Assembly: GCF_020733635.1 (NCBI RefSeq)
Contig: NZ_JAJFZL010000001.1
Location: forward strand, 3,844,001 to 3,908,000
DNA: 64,000 bases
Origin: Nocardia spumae
GTDB taxonomy: Bacteria; Actinomycetota; Actinomycetes; Mycobacteriales; Mycobacteriaceae
Direction: 5' to 3'
The notes beneath the pieces are model-generated. The model was given only the letters and a program-made list of their open reading frames with translations. It had not been told where the DNA came from and did no database searches. Each line of letters opens with the position of its first letter. Position 1 is the stretch's first letter. The translations under genes and the position numbers were made by a program. Below, in pieces: positions 61,374 to 64,000 of the stretch.

Positions 61374-61889
61374 ATGGGTCACCCCGAGAGCCCACGTCAC
61401 CCCGAGAGCAGAGCTCGGAAGGCCGCGACGGACCGCGGGCAGCGATCGCTCGAGGACCTGCACATCGAATTCCGGGCCCGGTCCGAGGAGCTGCAGCGGG
61501 TGCGGGCCCTGCTGCGGTCCTGGCTCGCGGGCACGAACCTCGGACCGGATCGTGCCTACGATCTGCTGCTGGCCGTCAACGAGGCGTGCACGAACTCGGT
61601 CGAGCACGGGCATCGCGGTGACGGCCGGCCCATCGTGCTGCACGCCACGGCCGCGCATTCGATCCGCGTCACCGTCTCCGACAGCGGCACCTGGCGCGCA
61701 CCGCGAGCGGACGAGGAAATCGATCGCGGTCGCGGACTGCCGATGATGAAAGCCCTGATGCCCGGAATCCGCGTCGTCTCGGACGCCGACGGTACGACCG
61801 TCGAATTCGTGGTCTCGACCACCGCCGAGGAGCATTCCGATTCCGGCACCGGACAATGGTCCCAGCGCACGTCGGCGGAGCAGCCGTGA
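61374..61889 (+). CDS. Anti-sigma regulatory factor-like ATPase (RsbW-type HATPase)
   Basis: 171 aa. N box NEACTNSVEHGH, G1-like SDSGTWR, G2 GRGLPMMKALM, as in GHKL-type serine kinases of partner switching. It phosphorylates the STAS protein and holds a sigma factor. Follows the STAS gene in the same operon and precedes a PP2C phosphatase gene. Confidence 0.9.
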   Translation: MGHPESPRHPESRARKAATDRGQRSLEDLHIEFRARSEELQRVRALLRSWLAGTNLGPDRAYDLLLAVNEACTNSVEHGHRGDGRPIVLHATAAHSIRVTVSDSGTWRAPRADEEIDRGRGLPMMKALMPGIRVVSDADGTTVEFVVSTTAEEHSDSGTGQWSQRTSAEQP

Positions 61890-61949
61890 CACCGGTTCGA
61901 CCGCGGCGCAGCGGATTTCGCATGTGCGACGGGATGTGAGGAGGTCGCC

Positions 61950-63557
61950 ATGCCCGAATCCGTCGTGACTGGTGTGGACCGATGGTCGGCGATACCGCAT
62001 CCGGCCGTGGTGGTCGATCGGGCGGGCACGGTGGTGGCGCTGACCGGCGAAGCGTCGGCGCTGTTACCCGACGTGGCGGTGGGTGAGCCGTTACCCCGCG
62101 CCACGTTGCCCTGGTTGTCCGCGGCACACGACGCGACGGCCGCATCGGACAGCGCGCCGTCGCCCGCCTCGGTGTCCGGGCGCGTGGGCGGGCGCGAACT
62201 GCATGCGGTCGCCTCCCCGGGCGCCGACGGGACGATCGTCTGGTGGTTGCTCGGCGACACCGCGCGCTCGCTGCACGAGAGCCGTTCGGAGTTGGAGCAG
62301 GAACGCGAACGGACCGCGTTCCTGTCGCAAGCCTCCGAGCGGCTGCTGGCCTCGTTGAACGTCGACAGGTGCCTGGAGACGACAGTCCGGCTCGCCGCCC
62401 GCCATCTCGCCGATGCCGCGGTGGTCGTCACTCCCCCGGCCGGGCGGGCGCTGTCGGTCGTCTCGTGTGACGAACACGGTGTGGTGCGGGTGAACGTCGT
62501 CGAGGAGGATCCCGACGCGGTGGCCGGGCTGAGCGAGGCGCTGCGCGGGTTCCCGCCGATTCCCTCGCAGTGGCTCGACGCCGCGGCGGTGCCGGCGTGG
62601 CTGCTGCCGCCCGGTTTCGCGAACCGAACGGGCTCGGTGATCGTGACTCCGCTTCCCGGCCATGGAGTTTCGGCCGGGGCGCTGGTACTGCTGCGGCACT
62701 CCGGCGAGCAGATCTTCGACGAGCGCGACGAAATCTTCGCCCAGTTGTTCGCCGGCCGCGCGGGTATCGCGTTGTCGGCGGCACGGCTGTATGCCGAGCA
62801 GACCAGTATCACGGGGATCCTGATGCGCGAGCTGCTGCCACCGCAACTGCACCGAGTCCACGGAATCGAATTGGCCGGGGCCTACCGGGCTTCGGAGAAT
62901 CACGACATCATCGGCGGGGATTTCTACGACGTGCACCGCGCGGCGACACCGGATGGGGAAACCCTCGTCGTGCTCGGCGACGTCTGCGGTAAAGGTCTCG
63001 AGGCCGCCGTGCTGACCGGCAAGATCCGCAACACCGTTCACGCGCTGGTGCCGATGGCCGACGATCACCAGCGGATGCTCGCCCTGCTGAACGACGCGCT
63101 GGTGTCCTCGCGCCACGATCGGTTCGCCACACTGGTGCTGGCATCGGCCGTGCATCGGGAAGGGCGGGTGCTGCTGCGGTTGACCTCCGCCGGGCACCCG
63201 CCGCCATTGATCGTGCGGGCCGACGGGTCCGTCGAAACGGCCGACACGCGTGGGCAATTGGTCGGTGCGCTCCCCGACATCACCGCCACGACATTCCGGA
63301 CCTCGCTCGCCCCCGGGGAGACCTGCCTGCTCTACACCGATGGTGTGACGGAGGCCCGCGGCGGGCCGCTGGGCCGGCGCATGTTCGGTGAGCAGCGGTT
63401 GATCGCCGCGCTGGCCCAGTGTGTGGATATGCCCGCGGAGGCGGTGGTCGAGCGCGTCCACATGCTCACCACCCAGTGGGTCGGCCGCAACCAGCACGAC
63501 GACATCGCGGTCGTCGCGATCACCGCGCCGCGCACCCCGACCCTCGTGATCGACTGA
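61950..63557 (+). CDS. GAF-domain PP2C-type phosphatase (SpoIIE/RsbU-like)
   Basis: 535 aa. N-terminal region (about 1-100) is PAS-like in shape but not certain; a GAF-like sensor domain covers about 115-300. PP2C-type phosphatase from about 305: GAYRASENHDIIGGDFYDVH with two metal-binding Asp, VLGDVCGKGLEAAVLT, LLRLTSAGHPPPLIV, LLYTDGVTEARG, and the final NQHDDIAVVAI. It dephosphorylates the STAS protein, setting sigma release in response to whatever the GAF domain senses. Confidence 0.92.
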   Translation: MPESVVTGVDRWSAIPHPAVVVDRAGTVVALTGEASALLPDVAVGEPLPRATLPWLSAAHDATAASDSAPSPASVSGRVGGRELHAVASPGADGTIVWWLLGDTARSLHESRSELEQERERTAFLSQASERLLASLNVDRCLETTVRLAARHLADAAVVVTPPAGRALSVVSCDEHGVVRVNVVEEDPDAVAGLSEALRGFPPIPSQWLDAAAVPAWLLPPGFANRTGSVIVTPLPGHGVSAGALVLLRHSGEQIFDERDEIFAQLFAGRAGIALSAARLYAEQTSITGILMRELLPPQLHRVHGIELAGAYRASENHDIIGGDFYDVHRAATPDGETLVVLGDVCGKGLEAAVLTGKIRNTVHALVPMADDHQRMLALLNDALVSSRHDRFATLVLASAVHREGRVLLRLTSAGHPPPLIVRADGSVETADTRGQLVGALPDITATTFRTSLAPGETCLLYTDGVTEARGGPLGRRMFGEQRLIAALAQCVDMPAEAVVERVHMLTTQWVGRNQHDDIAVVAITAPRTPTLVID

Positions 63558-63582
63558 CCCGCACACGAAGGAGCCGCCGTTC

Positions 63583-64000
63583 ATGTCCGAGCCGGATCGC
63601 CGAATCTCCGGCGACGCCAACGCATTCCGTGAACAGCTGTGGACGGCGGTCACGAGCCGTGACGAACGGGCGGCGATCGGCATCGTGCTCGCGGCAGTGG
63701 ATTCGGGTCTTGAACCGGAGGCGGTCCTGCTCGATGTGGTCGCCGCGGTGCAGCGCCGGGTGGGCGCGGAATGGGCCGCGAACACCCTCAGTGTCGCCGA
63801 CGAGCACACCGCCACCGCGATCAACGATCGTGCCGTGACGGCACTGGCTCTCCACGCGGCCGGTTCGCACCCCGCTTCGGCCGGGCGGGTGACCGTCGCG
63901 TGTGTGGACGGCGAATGGCATGCGCTGCCCGCCCGGCTGGTGGCCGAGGTGCTGCGGCTGCGTGGCTGGCACGTCGACTTCCTCGGCGCCCAGGTGCCCA
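63583..64000 (+). CDS. B12-binding-domain protein, cut by the window end
   Basis: Partial, at least 139 codons, no stop by 64000. ATG 63583 follows GAAGGAG. The first ~90 residues form a helical bundle ending in EWAANTLSVADEHTATA, the cap found before cobalamin domains. The start of a Rossmann-like domain follows, VTVACVDGEWHALPARLVAEVLRLRGW, with His in the position that ligates cobalt, and DFLGAQVP. Similar to MtbC1-like or CarH-like binding proteins. In the same operon as a partner-switching module, it may be its light or small-molecule sensor. Confidence 0.8.
   Translation, partial: MSEPDRRISGDANAFREQLWTAVTSRDERAAIGIVLAAVDSGLEPEAVLLDVVAAVQRRVGAEWAANTLSVADEHTATAINDRAVTALALHAAGSHPASAGRVTVACVDGEWHALPARLVAEVLRLRGWHVDFLGAQVP

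Noticed and set aside
1..64000. tRNA, rRNA, insertion sequence, prophage or integrase genes
   Set aside because: No tRNA-like T-loop with matching stems, no transposase or integrase domain, and no terminal inverted repeats were seen on reading both strands; a tRNA and IS search would confirm this.

Overview
The window is very GC-rich with strong G/C bias at third codon positions. It carries markers of mycolic-acid actinobacteria: GabD2, an Rv1533-type oxidoreductase, an Acg-family nitroreductase, an arsR-acr3-arsC plus CadI/ArsI arsenic island, a conservon (CvnABCD) and TetR-controlled lipid enzymes. Gene styles and the secreted glycine-zipper proteins suggest Nocardia or a close relative. 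This is inferred from gene content; no rRNA or tRNA is present to test it. About sixty protein genes are packed on both strands, many joined by 4-nt ATGA/GTGA overlaps.

Layout. 1-8.2 kb: the end of a dipeptide/opine-type ABC importer (permease, fused double ATPase), a membrane protein on the other strand, then three overlapping bacterial-luciferase-type flavin monooxygenases and a TetR gene. This looks like a scavenging pathway for an organosulfur or similar compound. 8.2-11.7 kb: a polyprenyl diphosphate synthase and a secreted VWA protein. 11.9-16.6 kb: a fatty-acyl or steroid-type operon (TetR, SDR, acyl-CoA dehydrogenase, SDR, APH-like kinase). 16.6-24 kb: Acg-family nitroreductase, PucR regulator, a secreted glycine-zipper protein, a Sel1-like protein, an M50-like membrane protease, a lipoprotein and gabD2. 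24.1-27.1 kb: arsenic island with two ArsR repressors and visible operators. 27.1-29.4 kb: an exo/endonuclease-phosphatase family protein and an MFS exporter.

29.6-33.5 kb: a complete conservon whose kinase has a nitrate/sulfite-sensing-type ectodomain. 33.5-36.7 kb: methionine salvage operon mtnAB(fusion)-mtnD-mtnC, with a 72-bp in-frame tandem repeat between mtnD and mtnC. 37-42.5 kb: ketoacyl synthase/TetR pair, SRPBCC protein, secreted HNH nuclease, Rv1533-like flavoprotein and a hotdog thioesterase. Several KstR-like palindromes lie here. 42.7-48 kb: a YdeP-type molybdopterin oxidoreductase, SRPBCC protein, hypothetical genes, a VapBC-like pair and an SCO6745-like protein. 48.2-56.7 kb: an unusual membrane Ser/Thr kinase (DFN instead of DFG), a YdjM-like membrane protein, an XRE regulator with an atypical SDR, cyclophilin, VOC, fructosamine kinase/TetR, and a second secreted glycine-zipper protein. 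56.9-60.4 kb: a UvrA-like ATPase, a frameshifted membrane-gene remnant and a NUDIX gene. 61.0-64 kb: a partner-switching module (STAS, RsbW-like ATPase, GAF-SpoIIE phosphatase) followed by a B12-binding-domain gene cut by the window end.

The most unusual structure is a pair of intercistronic tandem repeats, at 869-1020 and 34159-34443. Each forms a small in-frame ORF that overlaps the upstream stop and downstream start codons by ATGA/GTGA. They resemble mycobacterial MIRU elements in design but have different sequences. I found no CRISPR array, insertion sequence, prophage or RNA gene.
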